A DNA stretch of 64,000 bases from Actinomadura rayongensis (GTDB lineage Bacteria > Actinomycetota > Actinomycetes > Streptosporangiales > Streptosporangiaceae), in the NCBI RefSeq assembly GCF_009831215.1, contig NZ_WUTW01000007.1:62001-126000 (forward strand), in the 5' to 3' direction. Positions 51,172 to 59,727 of this stretch are shown here, piece after piece. The first letter of the stretch is position 1. Each line of letters starts with the position of its first letter. Position numbers and translations under genes: made by a program. The notes beneath the pieces are model-generated. The model saw only the letters and a list, made by a program, of their open reading frames with translations. It had not been told where the DNA came from and ran no database searches.

Positions 51172-53022
51172 GTGGAGCAGCCTGCGCCCTATGTCCTACT
51201 GAATGACCAGCCGGTGGAGGATCCGGCGGAAGATCTGGCCGACGCGGGCGAGGTCGCCGAGGGTCTCGCGGCCATGATCTTGTCCTCCCGGCGGTCGTCC
51301 CCGTTCGCCCTCGCGGTCGATGCCGGCTGGGGAATGGGCAAGAGCACGCTGCTCCTGCAGATCGAGGCGCTGCTGGCAGCTCAGCCGCGCGTCACCACAG
51401 TGCGCTTCAACGCCTGGACGGCGGCCGGTGACGATGCCCTTGAAGGGGTCATCAAATCAGTGCTCGTGGGGCTCGACCGCAGTGTCATGCGGCGTTGGAC
51501 CCGCAAGCTCGGCCGGCAACGGCGTTTGGGCGCCGTGGCCGGTATCGCCGTGGGGCTCGCGGCCAGATTCGCGGGTGTCACGCGTCTGGTCGATGAGCTG
51601 TGGAATCAATTGGCCGACAGCGCCAAGATACGGAACGATCTCCGCGTCCTGATCCACGACATGCTCGATGAATGGATCGGATCCGACGGGCAACGGGATC
51701 CCGATCGGGCGCTGGTGGTCTTCATCGATGATCTGGACCGCTGCTCGGGCGAGGTCGTGGTCAAGATCTGTGAAGCGATCAAGCTCTACCTCGACGCACC
51801 CGGCTTGATATTCGTCCTCGCCTGCGACCAGACGGCCCTGGCGCGCGGGGTCTCCACGGGGGCGCGGGACATCACGGCCGATGGACGGGCGTATCTGGAG
51901 AAGATCGTCCAGGTGTGCTACCGGATGCCGCCGCTCAACACCTCCCAGCTCGGGGCGATGATCACCGGATACGCGGCGCAGTCGGGCACCTCGGAACTGA
52001 TCGACGAGACGGTGACCGCGATCCTCGCCCAACGCGCCGGACGGAACCCGCGCCGGATCAAGCGGATCATCAACAGCTTCATTCTCGAATACCAGCTCGA
52101 CCCGGCGTGGCGGCTTCCGAACGCCGGCCCCCACCTCGTCACGGCCGTCCTGCTCCAGCAACTCTACCCCGCATTTTATGACCTGCTCGTCTCCGAAGCG
52201 TCCGGCGACGACCCGATCGGCGAATTTCTCGACTACATCAATATTCGCGACCACGTGTTCAACCCACCCGGAGATCCAGATGACGAATGGTGGCGCATGG
52301 CACGGCAGGTCTTCCTGGATCACCGTGTTCCACTACCCCAGCCGCCATCGGATACCTCGGCCCTGCGGGAAGCCGTTCACTCGCTGGAAGCCGAGCTTCC
52401 CGAGTTCTTCCCCGGGCTCGCCGCCAATGCCAATTTTCTGGCGCTGCTGCGCAGCGTCGGCGACGCCGAAGAACGCCGAAGCCTGAGAACACACCTGTTC
52501 AGGCGTCCCCTCACTGCGCAGTCTCCGTCAGGCGTACCGGAATCGTACGTATCGGCGGACCCGGCATCGTACGTCTCCGCAGATCTGGCGTCCACCGCGC
52601 ACCGGCCCCTGGCAGGCCTGCATATTGCGTCCATAGATGACGAGCCGGGGAACAATGACCTTCTCGTGCAGCTGCTCGAGGGCGCCGGTGCGCAGGTGAG
52701 CATTCTCGACGCGGCGACGGTGACCGATCCGCTAATCATCAACACACCACCGGACGCACTGGTATCCGACATCACACGAGGAGCGGATCCCGACGGCGGA
52801 TTCGAGCACGTACAGCAATTGAGGGCGGCCGGCTACCAAGGTCCAGTGATTTTCTACACGGGCCGCATCACGCCGCATCGGCGGCAACGTGCTCAGGACC
52901 TCGGCGCGATCGCCATCACGACGTCAGCAACGGACGTCCTCAATGTGCTGATCGGACTGAGACTCACCGACAGCGATACTTCCACCGCCATTGGAGTTTC
53001 GATGGATAAATCATGGTCGTGA
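51172..53022 (+). CDS. KAP-family P-loop NTPase fused to a response-regulator receiver domain
   Basis: A 616-aa protein. Residues ~20-400 form a KAP NTPase (Walker A GWGMGKST ~53, RFNAW, Walker B VVFIDDLDRC ~182, then EAIKLYLDAPGLIFVLACDQ and RNPRRIKRIINSF). After a Ser/Ala linker a receiver domain spans ~480-605: acidic pair IDDEPGN (~486), likely phospho-acceptor Asp in ALVSDITRGADPDGG (~533), and the Thr switch residue in VIFYTGR (~562). The conserved Lys near the end reads ITTSAT, so signalling may be atypical. KAP NTPases include the phage-exclusion protein PifA. The gene is visibly less GC-rich than its neighbours and has no partner histidine kinase nearby, suggesting horizontal transfer. 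GTG start at 51172. Confidence 0.9.
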   Translation: MEQPAPYVLLNDQPVEDPAEDLADAGEVAEGLAAMILSSRRSSPFALAVDAGWGMGKSTLLLQIEALLAAQPRVTTVRFNAWTAAGDDALEGVIKSVLVGLDRSVMRRWTRKLGRQRRLGAVAGIAVGLAARFAGVTRLVDELWNQLADSAKIRNDLRVLIHDMLDEWIGSDGQRDPDRALVVFIDDLDRCSGEVVVKICEAIKLYLDAPGLIFVLACDQTALARGVSTGARDITADGRAYLEKIVQVCYRMPPLNTSQLGAMITGYAAQSGTSELIDETVTAILAQRAGRNPRRIKRIINSFILEYQLDPAWRLPNAGPHLVTAVLLQQLYPAFYDLLVSEASGDDPIGEFLDYINIRDHVFNPPGDPDDEWWRMARQVFLDHRVPLPQPPSDTSALREAVHSLEAELPEFFPGLAANANFLALLRSVGDAEERRSLRTHLFRRPLTAQSPSGVPESYVSADPASYVSADLASTAHRPLAGLHIASIDDEPGNNDLLVQLLEGAGAQVSILDAATVTDPLIINTPPDALVSDITRGADPDGGFEHVQQLRAAGYQGPVIFYTGRITPHRRQRAQDLGAIAITTSATDVLNVLIGLRLTDSDTSTAIGVSMDKSWS

Positions 53023-53075
53023 CCCTGACCCGGGCCTTCACCTGCACGCGCTTCGGTGCCGCGGCGACCTGAGGA

Positions 53076-54149
53076 TCAACCGATGTCGCGGTAGAAGGCC
53101 AGGTGGCGTTGGGCGGTTTCTTGCCAGGTGTGGTGGGCGGCCAGGTTGCGGCCTGCCGTTCGGCGGGCGGGGTCGGGGGTGGTGATGGCTTGGTCGAGTT
53201 CTGTCGCGAGCGCTTCGGGGGTGGCGGCGAAGCGGGCGGCGGGAGTGAAGACCTCGCGTAGGACCGGTAGGTCCCGGACGACGAGGGGGACGCCTGCCGC
53301 CAGCGCTTCCATTGCGGCCAGGCCGAAGCCTTCCTTGGTTGACGGGAAGGCGAAGGCTTCGGCGGCGGCGACCAGCGGTGGGAGGGTGTCGTCGGGGACG
53401 GGGCCCAGGATCACCGGTTCGATGTTCAGTTCGGCGGCGCGGGCGTCCCAGCGGGCGCGGTAGTCGCGGTAGTCGAAGAGGGTTTCGCCGCCCGCTATGA
53501 CCAGTCGGAGATCGCGGTGGCGGGTGCGGAGCAGGGCGTAGGCGTTCAGGAGGTCGAGCGAGCCCTTGCGGGGTTCTATGCCGCCTACGGTGAGGATGTA
53601 GCGGCCCAGGCGTGAGCGCCAGTCCGCCCGTGCTGCGGGATCGGTGGACGAGAAGCGGTCGTAGGCCACGCCGTTGGGGATCGTTTCGGCTTTGACGCCC
53701 CAGCCCGTGGCCAGTTCGTCGGCTACGGAGCGGGAGACGCAGATGTGGGCGTAGGGGGTGGTGATCGCGCGTTCGTGGCAGGCGGCGAGTTCCGGGGTCG
53801 TGAAGTGGTCGATGTGGTGCACCGTGCGCACGCAGCGGCCGGCGGCGTTGGCGCTGATGCAGTCCTGGGCGTGGACGACGTCGTACGGCGCCGGGTCGAA
53901 CGCCGCGCGCAGCGTCGCGATGGAGCGCAGCACGCGGTCGCCCACGGTCTCGGACGGGCGGTCGGGGAAGGGCACGATCCGTTGGCGGACGGCCGGGTCG
54001 ACCTGGCGGAAGAAGCCCGTGTCGCCGTTGCGGCCCAGGGTCCAGACGGTGACGTCCTCGCCCAGCGCGGCGAGGGCTTCGGCCAGGGCGAGCGTGTGGA
54101 CGACGCCGCCGCGCGGCTTGGTGGAGTAGCTGAGCAGGGCGATCTTCAC
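53076..54149 (-). CDS. MSMEG_0565-family glycosyltransferase
   Basis: A 357-aa GT4-type glycosyltransferase, last gene of the nitrilase cluster. It begins KIALLSYSTKPRGGVVHTLALAEAL and carries the nucleotide-sugar motif PSTKEGFGLAAMEALAAGVPLVVRD (in parts, ~282-306) with the GT4 EGFGLAAMEA signature. The acceptor is unknown; such transferases are constant companions of the MSMEG_0565-0572/Nit1C genes. GTG start in a 4-bp GTGA overlap with the nitrilase-like gene before it, which rules out the longer frame. It is the only glycosylation gene in the cluster, implying that the product or an intermediate is glycosylated. Confidence 0.9.
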   Translation of the reverse strand: MKIALLSYSTKPRGGVVHTLALAEALAALGEDVTVWTLGRNGDTGFFRQVDPAVRQRIVPFPDRPSETVGDRVLRSIATLRAAFDPAPYDVVHAQDCISANAAGRCVRTVHHIDHFTTPELAACHERAITTPYAHICVSRSVADELATGWGVKAETIPNGVAYDRFSSTDPAARADWRSRLGRYILTVGGIEPRKGSLDLLNAYALLRTRHRDLRLVIAGGETLFDYRDYRARWDARAAELNIEPVILGPVPDDTLPPLVAAAEAFAFPSTKEGFGLAAMEALAAGVPLVVRDLPVLREVFTPAARFAATPEALATELDQAITTPDPARRTAGRNLAAHHTWQETAQRHLAFYRDIG

Positions 54150-54982
54150 GACGGCGCCCTCCGGTAGGCGTCGGGGCGCAGTTCGTCCAGATGCCGCAGC
54201 ACCCGGCGGGCGCGGTCGATCTCCTCGGCGATGTCGACCTCGGCGACGGCCAGTCCCGCCTTGGACCAGGTGCGGGCGAGGATGTCGCCGCCGGGCCCGA
54301 CCACCTTGGCCTGCCCGAGGAAGCGCATGCCGCCCATGGCGCCGGTCTGGTTGGACGAGGCCAGCACCACCTGGTTCTCGGCCGCCCGCGCCTGGTCGTA
54401 CAGGTCGAACAGCCGCGCCTGGCGGTCCTGGGCCATGCGCGGGGCGCGGTTGGTGATGCTGGTCGGCCAGGCGGACAGGCAGGCGAGGATCCCGGCGCCG
54501 TCCAGAGCCAATGACCGCGCGGACTCGGGGAAGGTCTTGTCGTAGTCGATGAGCATGCCGATCCGCCCGACCGGGGTGTCGAAGGCGTCGAAGCGGTCGC
54601 CGGGGGTGTACGCGGCGACCTCCCCGGCCGGCAGGTGGACCTTGCGGTGCCTGCCGAGGACGCCGTCGCCGCTGACGCACACCGCCGCGTTGTAGCGCTC
54701 GCTGCCGCCGTCCTCGCAGTAGCCGACGCAGACCACCATCTCGGCGGCCAGCCGCGCCACCTGGAGGATGGCCGGGTCGTCGGCCTTGAGGGCGGGCGGC
54801 AGCGCTTCGGGGTCGGGGTGGCGCAGGTCGGCGAGGTAGCCGCCGAGGGCGGCGTCGGGCAGGACGAGCAGCCCGGCGCCCTCCCGGCGGGCGTCCTCGA
54901 CCAGTTTGGCGATGCGCGCGAGGTCGAACTCCAGGTCGCGGCCGAAGTGGGCGGCGGCAGCCGCGATCCGGACGGTCGTCAT
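54146..54982 (-). CDS. Nitrilase-like protein with lost catalytic residues (pseudo-enzyme)
   Basis: A 278-aa carbon-nitrogen hydrolase paralogue, closely similar to the next upstream gene product but with the triad altered. The Glu position reads LLVLPDAALGGY (Asp43), Lys is kept (HRKVHL, Lys114), and the nucleophilic Cys position reads GMLIDYDKTFPESAR (Asp146). I checked the codons: GAC at both changed sites. Without the cysteine it cannot form the thioimidate intermediate. The fold-forming parts and length are well preserved, so it is not a decaying gene; it could be a structural partner in a mixed nitrilase oligomer or filament, or a ligand sensor. It overlaps its neighbours by 4 bp on both sides. 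Confidence 0.9.
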   Translation of the reverse strand: MTTVRIAAAAAHFGRDLEFDLARIAKLVEDARREGAGLLVLPDAALGGYLADLRHPDPEALPPALKADDPAILQVARLAAEMVVCVGYCEDGGSERYNAAVCVSGDGVLGRHRKVHLPAGEVAAYTPGDRFDAFDTPVGRIGMLIDYDKTFPESARSLALDGAGILACLSAWPTSITNRAPRMAQDRQARLFDLYDQARAAENQVVLASSNQTGAMGGMRFLGQAKVVGPGGDILARTWSKAGLAVAEVDIAEEIDRARRVLRHLDELRPDAYRRAPS

Positions 54983-55827
54983 GCGCTGACTGCTCCTGCG
55001 GGCGTGTAGGTCTCGGGCCGCCGGTCGCGCAGGTGGCCCATCGACCGGCGGGCGGTCTCCAGCGCCTCCCGGACGTCGAGTTCGGCGACGGCCAGGCCGG
55101 CCGGGACGCCCGTGTCGGCGAGGATCTCCCCGCCGGGGTCGACGACCTTGGCGCTTCCGACGAAGCGTAGCGACCCGAACGTGCCCGCCTGGTTGGCCGA
55201 CAGCCACACGATCTGGTTCTCCAGCGCGCGGGCCCGGTCGAACAGGTCGAAGCGGCGCTTCCAGCGGTCCTGCGCCGGGTCGGCGGCGGCCAGCGTCCGG
55301 GCGGCGGGCCAGGCGGAGACGCAGACCCCGATCTGCGCGCCGTCCAGCGCGAGCGCGCGGGCCGACTCCGGGAACGCCTTGTCGTAGCAGATCATCATGC
55401 CGATCCGGCCGACGGGAGTGTCGAAGGCGTGGAACCGGTCGCCGGACGTATAGGACGCGTCCTCGCTGAGCGGCTGGTGCACCTTGCGGTGGTTGCCGAG
55501 GACGCCGTCCCCGTTGACGCAGACCACGCTGTTGTAGCGCGTGTCGCCGTCGGCCTCGCAGTAGCCGGCGATCACGGTCATCTCCCCGGCCAGCGCGCTC
55601 AGCCGGCGGATCTCCGGGCCGTCCACGGCCAGCGCGGGCGGGCCCGCGTCGAGTTCCACGTCGTCGGCGAGACTCAGCAGATAGCCGCCGAGGCACGCTT
55701 CGGGCAGCGCGAGGAGCCGGACGCCCGCGCCGCGCGCCTGGTCGATCAGGCGCTCGACGGTGGCGAAGTCCTCGTCCAGGTCGCGACCGAACTCGGCGGC
55801 CACGGCCGCCATCCTCAGCGTGCTCAT
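54979..55827 (-). CDS. Nitrilase / carbon-nitrogen hydrolase of the MSMEG_0566-Nit1C type
   Basis: A 282-aa nitrilase-superfamily enzyme hydrolysing a nitrile or amide. The triad is complete: Glu43 in LLALPEACLGGY, Lys115 in NHRKVHQPL, Cys147 in GMMICYDKAFPESAR. In the Nit1C cluster the nitrilase has been linked in the literature to assimilation of cyanide nitrogen (my recollection of work on cyanotrophic bacteria). It overlaps by ATGA both the following pseudo-nitrilase and the preceding AIR synthase/GNAT gene, so expression levels are tied together. The tandem copy suggests duplication followed by loss of activity in one. Confidence 0.93.
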   Translation of the reverse strand: MSTLRMAAVAAEFGRDLDEDFATVERLIDQARGAGVRLLALPEACLGGYLLSLADDVELDAGPPALAVDGPEIRRLSALAGEMTVIAGYCEADGDTRYNSVVCVNGDGVLGNHRKVHQPLSEDASYTSGDRFHAFDTPVGRIGMMICYDKAFPESARALALDGAQIGVCVSAWPAARTLAAADPAQDRWKRRFDLFDRARALENQIVWLSANQAGTFGSLRFVGSAKVVDPGGEILADTGVPAGLAVAELDVREALETARRSMGHLRDRRPETYTPAGAVSA

Positions 55828-57266
55828 GCGGTTCCCATTCCCGTCACCGTGCCGGTGACCGCTTCGGTGATCTCTCCGTCGGGCCAGCGCAGCCCGACGC
55901 CCCGGCCCGTCGTCAGCTCGCCGCAGACCGCGCTCACCGCCGGGCCGGCCGGAGGCGGGGGCGTTCCCGGCGCGTCGGCGGTCAGCAGGGCGAACCCGGG
56001 GAAGCAGGTGAGCCAGTCGCCCGCCGTCGCGCTCCGCGGGCGGGGGACGGCGGCGACGTCCAGGACGGCGCCGCAGCCGCTCGCCTCGGCGAGCATGCCG
56101 AGGGTGCCGGCGATCCCGGCCATCGACACGTCCTTGGCGGCGGCCGGACGGGCGGCGGCGACCGCGCCGAGCATCGCCTGAAGCTCGTCCGGACGGCGGT
56201 GGGTGGTGGAGTCCCACTGGCGGCCCCGGTAGCCGGGCCGCCAGCCGCCGCCGAGGTCGGCGGTGAGCCGCACCGCGTGGCCCGCCTCCCCGCCCCCGCC
56301 CGGAACCGGATGCGCGGCGCGGCCGAGCGCCGTGACCGCGAGCGCGGCGGGCACCCCGATCTGCGTGTGCCCGCCGAGGACCGGGACGCCGTACGCGACG
56401 GCCGCCCGTTTCAGGCCCGCGAGCACCCGGGCGGCGTGCGCGGCGTGGGGCGCGCCGAGCGCGTCCAGCAGTCCGAGCGGCGCCGCGCCCATCGCCGCGA
56501 GGTCGTTGAGGTTGACGAGGACCGAGCACCAGCCGGCCCACTCCGGGTCGCGCTCGACCATGGACGGCACGATCGCGTCGCAGGCGGCGATCACCTCGGT
56601 GCCGGGCACCGGGGCGCCGTCGTCGCCGACGAACCCGGCGCCGCCGGGGGCCAGGCCGGCGAGCAGCGGTCCGAGCGCGCTCTTGGCGGCGGCCGTCTGG
56701 GCGGCGATCCGCCCGATGGGCCACCGCATCAGGACGTGCGGCGCCCCGGCGATCGCGACCGGCCGCACCCGCCGCCACCCGAGCTGCCGGAACAAGTCCT
56801 CGTTGCGGGTCTGGACGGTCGCCTCGAAGCGCAGGACGCCGTCCGCCTCGGCCCGGGCGCAGGCCGCCCGCACCAGGGCCGCCCCGACGCCCCGCAGGCC
56901 CCGGGCACCGGGAGCGACGACGAGGCGGCCACCGGCCCACCAGCCGAGGTCCGGGCCGTCGTCGACGGGACCCAGCCGCACCCCGCCGAGGACCGTGCCC
57001 GACCGATCCTTGGCGACGAGGACGAGGGTGCGCGGATCATCGTCCCTGTCGTCGCGGTCGTGGCCGTCGAAGAGCCGCTGCTCGTAGACGAAGCAGTCCC
57101 GGCGCAGCCCCCGGTAGACCGCCAGGTCCGTCGCGGTGCGGGCCTGCTCGACGTGGAACGCGGGCTGCCGGGCGAGCGTGCTGCGGTCGCCGAGCAGGGC
57201 CAGGATGTCGCCCGGCCCGTCGGTCACCGGGATCGCGTCGCCGCCGTCCAGGTACACGCCGCTCAC
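55824..57266 (-). CDS. MSMEG_0567-family fusion: GNAT-like plus AIR-synthase-like domains
   Basis: A 480-aa two-domain protein. The N-terminal part (~30-185) is an acetyltransferase-like fold (TLVLVAKDRSGTVLGGVRLG, GARGLRGVGAALVRAACARAEADG in parts, FRQLGWRRVRPV). The C-terminal part (~195-470) resembles AIR synthase/PurM-ThiL, with FVGDDGAPV, GWCSVLVNLNDLAAMGAAPLGLLDALG in parts and GGHTQIG, likely binding ATP. This fusion is a hallmark of the MSMEG_0565-0572 clusters. GTG start and GTGA overlap with the radical SAM gene. It could acylate and phosphorylate or cyclise a small nitrogen compound; the reaction is unknown. Confidence 0.9.
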   Translation of the reverse strand: MSGVYLDGGDAIPVTDGPGDILALLGDRSTLARQPAFHVEQARTATDLAVYRGLRRDCFVYEQRLFDGHDRDDRDDDPRTLVLVAKDRSGTVLGGVRLGPVDDGPDLGWWAGGRLVVAPGARGLRGVGAALVRAACARAEADGVLRFEATVQTRNEDLFRQLGWRRVRPVAIAGAPHVLMRWPIGRIAAQTAAAKSALGPLLAGLAPGGAGFVGDDGAPVPGTEVIAACDAIVPSMVERDPEWAGWCSVLVNLNDLAAMGAAPLGLLDALGAPHAAHAARVLAGLKRAAVAYGVPVLGGHTQIGVPAALAVTALGRAAHPVPGGGGEAGHAVRLTADLGGGWRPGYRGRQWDSTTHRRPDELQAMLGAVAAARPAAAKDVSMAGIAGTLGMLAEASGCGAVLDVAAVPRPRSATAGDWLTCFPGFALLTADAPGTPPPPAGPAVSAVCGELTTGRGVGLRWPDGEITEAVTGTVTGMGTA

Positions 57267-58342
57267 CCGCCCGCCGCGCGCAGCACGCTGCACGCCCCGC
57301 AGGCCGCGCAGCCCGCGCCCTGGTCGGCGCCGGTCATGCCCGCCGCGCGGAGCCTGGCCGCGACGCCTTCGGTGACGTGCCGCAGCACCTCGGCGTCCGG
57401 GGCGGTGACGCCGTCGCGCGCGGCCAGCGTGCCCCGCATCGGACGGTAGGGGACGACGAACGGATAGACCCCGCGGTCGATCAGCCGCCCGGCGCCGTCG
57501 ATCAGTTCGTCCGGATCCTCGCCGAGGCCGACCAGCAGATAGGTGGAGACGCGGTTGCGGCCGAAGACGGCCACGGCCTCGTCCCAGGCCGCCTCGTACT
57601 CGGTCAGCGCGACGCCGGACTTGCCGGGCATCCACCGCCGCCGGACGTCGTCGTCCAGGGCCTCCACATGGATGCCGATCGCCGTCGCCCCCGCCTCGTG
57701 CAGTCGGCGGATCCAGGCCAGGTCGCCCGGCGGCTCGCACTGCACCTGGATCGGCAGCCCCGGCACGGCGTCCAGGACCGCGCGCACGGACCGGACGAGG
57801 TTGCGGGCGCCCCGGTCCGGCCCGGCCGTGGTGCCGGTGGTCATCACCATCTGCTTCACGCCGTCGAGCCGGACGGCGGCCTCCGCCACCTCGGCGAGCT
57901 GCGCCGGGGTCTTGGCGGCGACGGTGTCGCCCGAGCGCAGCGACTCCTCGATGGTGCAGAAGCGGCAGCGGTCCGCCTCGGCGTAGCGGATGCACGTCTG
58001 CACGACCGTCGTGGCGAGGACGTCGGCCCCGTGGAGGCGGGCGATGTGCTCGTACGGCGTGCCGTCCGCGGTCGCCAGTTCGTAGAACCGGGGACGGCGG
58101 ACGGTCCGCAGCGTCAGCCCGGTGTCCTCGTCGCCGAGCCACACCCGGCCGTCGCGGACGAAGTACGGGCTGTCGGGGTTGGTCGGCAGGGCGGCGTTGG
58201 CACCGTCGACGAGGACGTGGCCGTCGTCGCTCGGTCCCGCGCCGTCCGGCCGCCGCACGGGCGCATCGGCCCGGACGCCCTGGAGGGCGAGTTCGGCGCG
58301 CGTCAGGATGCGCACGCTCACGGCTCTGGTGCCAACGCTCAC
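57263..58342 (-). CDS. MSMEG_0568-family radical SAM protein
   Basis: A 359-aa radical S-adenosylmethionine enzyme. The cluster cysteines are Cys117, Cys126 and Cys129 (spacing x8, x2) in TCIRYAEADRCRFC, an unusual spacing. A second cysteine group CAACGAC (Cys345, 348, 351) near the C-terminus could hold an auxiliary iron-sulphur cluster. The barrel continues with VKQMVMTTGTT, IQVQCEPPGDLAWI and STYLLVGLGEDPDELI. The GTG at 58342 has GGGGCGG ahead; GTG 58318 (eight codons later) is also possible. Reaction unknown; it is a constant member of the nitrilase cluster. Confidence 0.92.
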   Translation of the reverse strand: MSVGTRAVSVRILTRAELALQGVRADAPVRRPDGAGPSDDGHVLVDGANAALPTNPDSPYFVRDGRVWLGDEDTGLTLRTVRRPRFYELATADGTPYEHIARLHGADVLATTVVQTCIRYAEADRCRFCTIEESLRSGDTVAAKTPAQLAEVAEAAVRLDGVKQMVMTTGTTAGPDRGARNLVRSVRAVLDAVPGLPIQVQCEPPGDLAWIRRLHEAGATAIGIHVEALDDDVRRRWMPGKSGVALTEYEAAWDEAVAVFGRNRVSTYLLVGLGEDPDELIDGAGRLIDRGVYPFVVPYRPMRGTLAARDGVTAPDAEVLRHVTEGVAARLRAAGMTGADQGAGCAACGACSVLRAAGG

Positions 58343-58351
58343 GGCCCGCCC

Positions 58352-58867
58352 CTAGAGCTGGTAGGTGGAGTTGATGATGGCGCCCTTGCGCGCGTAGTGG
58401 ATCAGCGCGTCCTGGACGTCCAGCGGGTGCGTGGGGATCACGCCCTCGATGAGGTCCTCCTCGCGGGCGCCGTGCAGGGAGAGGCCGAAGCGGCAGCAGA
58501 AGACCTTGCCGCCCTCGGCGATGAACGTCTTGAGCTGGTTGTTGATGTTGTGCTCGCCGGGGAAGGCCGAGTTCCCGACGGTCGGGAAGCCCCGCGTGGC
58601 GAGGCAGTTGAGCGAGCCGGGGCCGTAGAAGTAGATGGCCGTCTCGAAGCCCTTGCGCAGGGCGCGGGTGGCCTGGAGGACGGCGACGAAGGAGACCGAC
58701 GACTCGTGCGCGATGCCGTGGACGAGCGTGAAGTAGGTCTCCCCGTCCTCGGCCTGGTAGTCGGGGAAGACCTTGGTGGACCCGTAGAGGCTGGAGCCCT
58801 CGGGCAGCGACGGGTGCGGGATCTCGTCGAGGGACTTCTGCTCGACCTCGGAGAGCTCGACGGTCAT
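58352..58867 (-). CDS. MSMEG_0572 / Sll0783-family nitrogen-starvation response protein
   Basis: A 171-aa protein of the MSMEG_0572 family, named for induction under nitrogen starvation in homologues. It looks like a DsrE-type alpha/beta protein: YFTLVHGIAHESSVSFVAVLQATRAL in parts, TAIYFYGPGSLNCLATRGFPTVGNSAFPGEHNINNQL in parts, then VFCCRFGLSLHGAREEDLIEG. The paired Cys in VFCCR are candidates for redox or persulfide chemistry. A strong ribosome site (GAAAGGAAG) precedes the ATG. It sits between the amidohydrolase and radical SAM genes. Confidence 0.92.
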   Translation of the reverse strand: MTVELSEVEQKSLDEIPHPSLPEGSSLYGSTKVFPDYQAEDGETYFTLVHGIAHESSVSFVAVLQATRALRKGFETAIYFYGPGSLNCLATRGFPTVGNSAFPGEHNINNQLKTFIAEGGKVFCCRFGLSLHGAREEDLIEGVIPTHPLDVQDALIHYARKGAIINSTYQL

Positions 58868-58893
58868 GGATTTCTTCCTTTCGTGGTGAGGGT

Positions 58894-59709
58894 TCAGTCG
58901 TAAAGCGCGGCGAAAGTGCCCGTGAAGACGCGTTCGCCGAGTTCGCCGTCGCCGACCGCGGCGCTCATCCGGGCGTGCTCGCCCGCGAAGTCGCCCCACG
59001 GCTGGTCGCTGGCGAAGAGCACCCGGTCGTGGCCGATGCCGCGGTGCTCGATCTCCCGGGCCAGCCAGTACGGCGCGAAGCCGATGGCCCAGGAGAGGTC
59101 GGTGTAGACGCGTTTGCCCGCCGCGATCCAGTCGAAGAAGCGGGATCCGATCAGCTTGATGTGGCCGCTCATCCCGCCGCCGAAGTGCACCAGGTGGACC
59201 GGCACCCGGTCGGCGTACCAGTCCACGAGGCGTCCGACCTCGTCGATGTCGGACGCGGCGCCGGGCGAGGTGTGGACGTGGACCACCAGGCCGAGCCGCT
59301 CGGCCTCGTCGAAGATCCGGTCGAGCTGGGGGCGGCACGCCGGGTCGGTGACGCGTCCGCCGAGCAGGAAGCTGAGCTTGAGGGCGCGCACGCCGTCCTC
59401 GCCGGCCAGCGCCAGGGCGTGCGCGGTGCGCCGCTCGTCCTCGGGACGCGGCGAGACCCACAGCCCGGCGCGGATCCGGTCGTCGGTCTGCGCCGCCTCG
59501 ATCACCAGCTCGTTGAACGAGAAGGCGATAGCGGGATCGGGCACCCCGTAGTTCGGCAGGACCAGGGCGCGTTCGGTGCCCTCGGCGTCGAGGTCGGCGA
59601 GGAGCTGCTTGACGGTGCCGCGCGCGGTGACGTCGGGCCGGACGGGCGGCCCGCCGTAGAAGGGATGGGCGGGCAGCACGCCGAGATGGCGATGTGCGTC
59701 GAAGACCAT
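58894..59709 (-). CDS. Amidohydrolase-2 family metal-dependent hydrolase
   Basis: A 271-aa TIM-barrel amidohydrolase. Metal-site features are FDAHRHLG at the N-terminus (HxH at His6/His8), Lys in RALKLSFLLGG, His in VVHVHTSPG (~143), a His in VHLVHFGGG and Asp in LFASDQPWGDF (~235). It could hydrolyse an amide, lactam or decarboxylate an aromatic acid. It is co-directional between the flavin monooxygenase and MSMEG_0572 genes with short gaps. The start ATG at 59709 gives the family N-terminus directly. Confidence 0.9.
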   Translation of the reverse strand: MVFDAHRHLGVLPAHPFYGGPPVRPDVTARGTVKQLLADLDAEGTERALVLPNYGVPDPAIAFSFNELVIEAAQTDDRIRAGLWVSPRPEDERRTAHALALAGEDGVRALKLSFLLGGRVTDPACRPQLDRIFDEAERLGLVVHVHTSPGAASDIDEVGRLVDWYADRVPVHLVHFGGGMSGHIKLIGSRFFDWIAAGKRVYTDLSWAIGFAPYWLAREIEHRGIGHDRVLFASDQPWGDFAGEHARMSAAVGDGELGERVFTGTFAALYD

Positions 59710-59727
59710 GGCGGTGTCCTTGACCGT

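Noticed and set aside
55824..58142. A 772-codon frame fusing sequence upstream of the MSMEG_0567-like protein
   Set aside because: Residues before the GTG at 57266 are the shadow of the radical SAM gene; family length and the GTGA overlap support the shorter protein.
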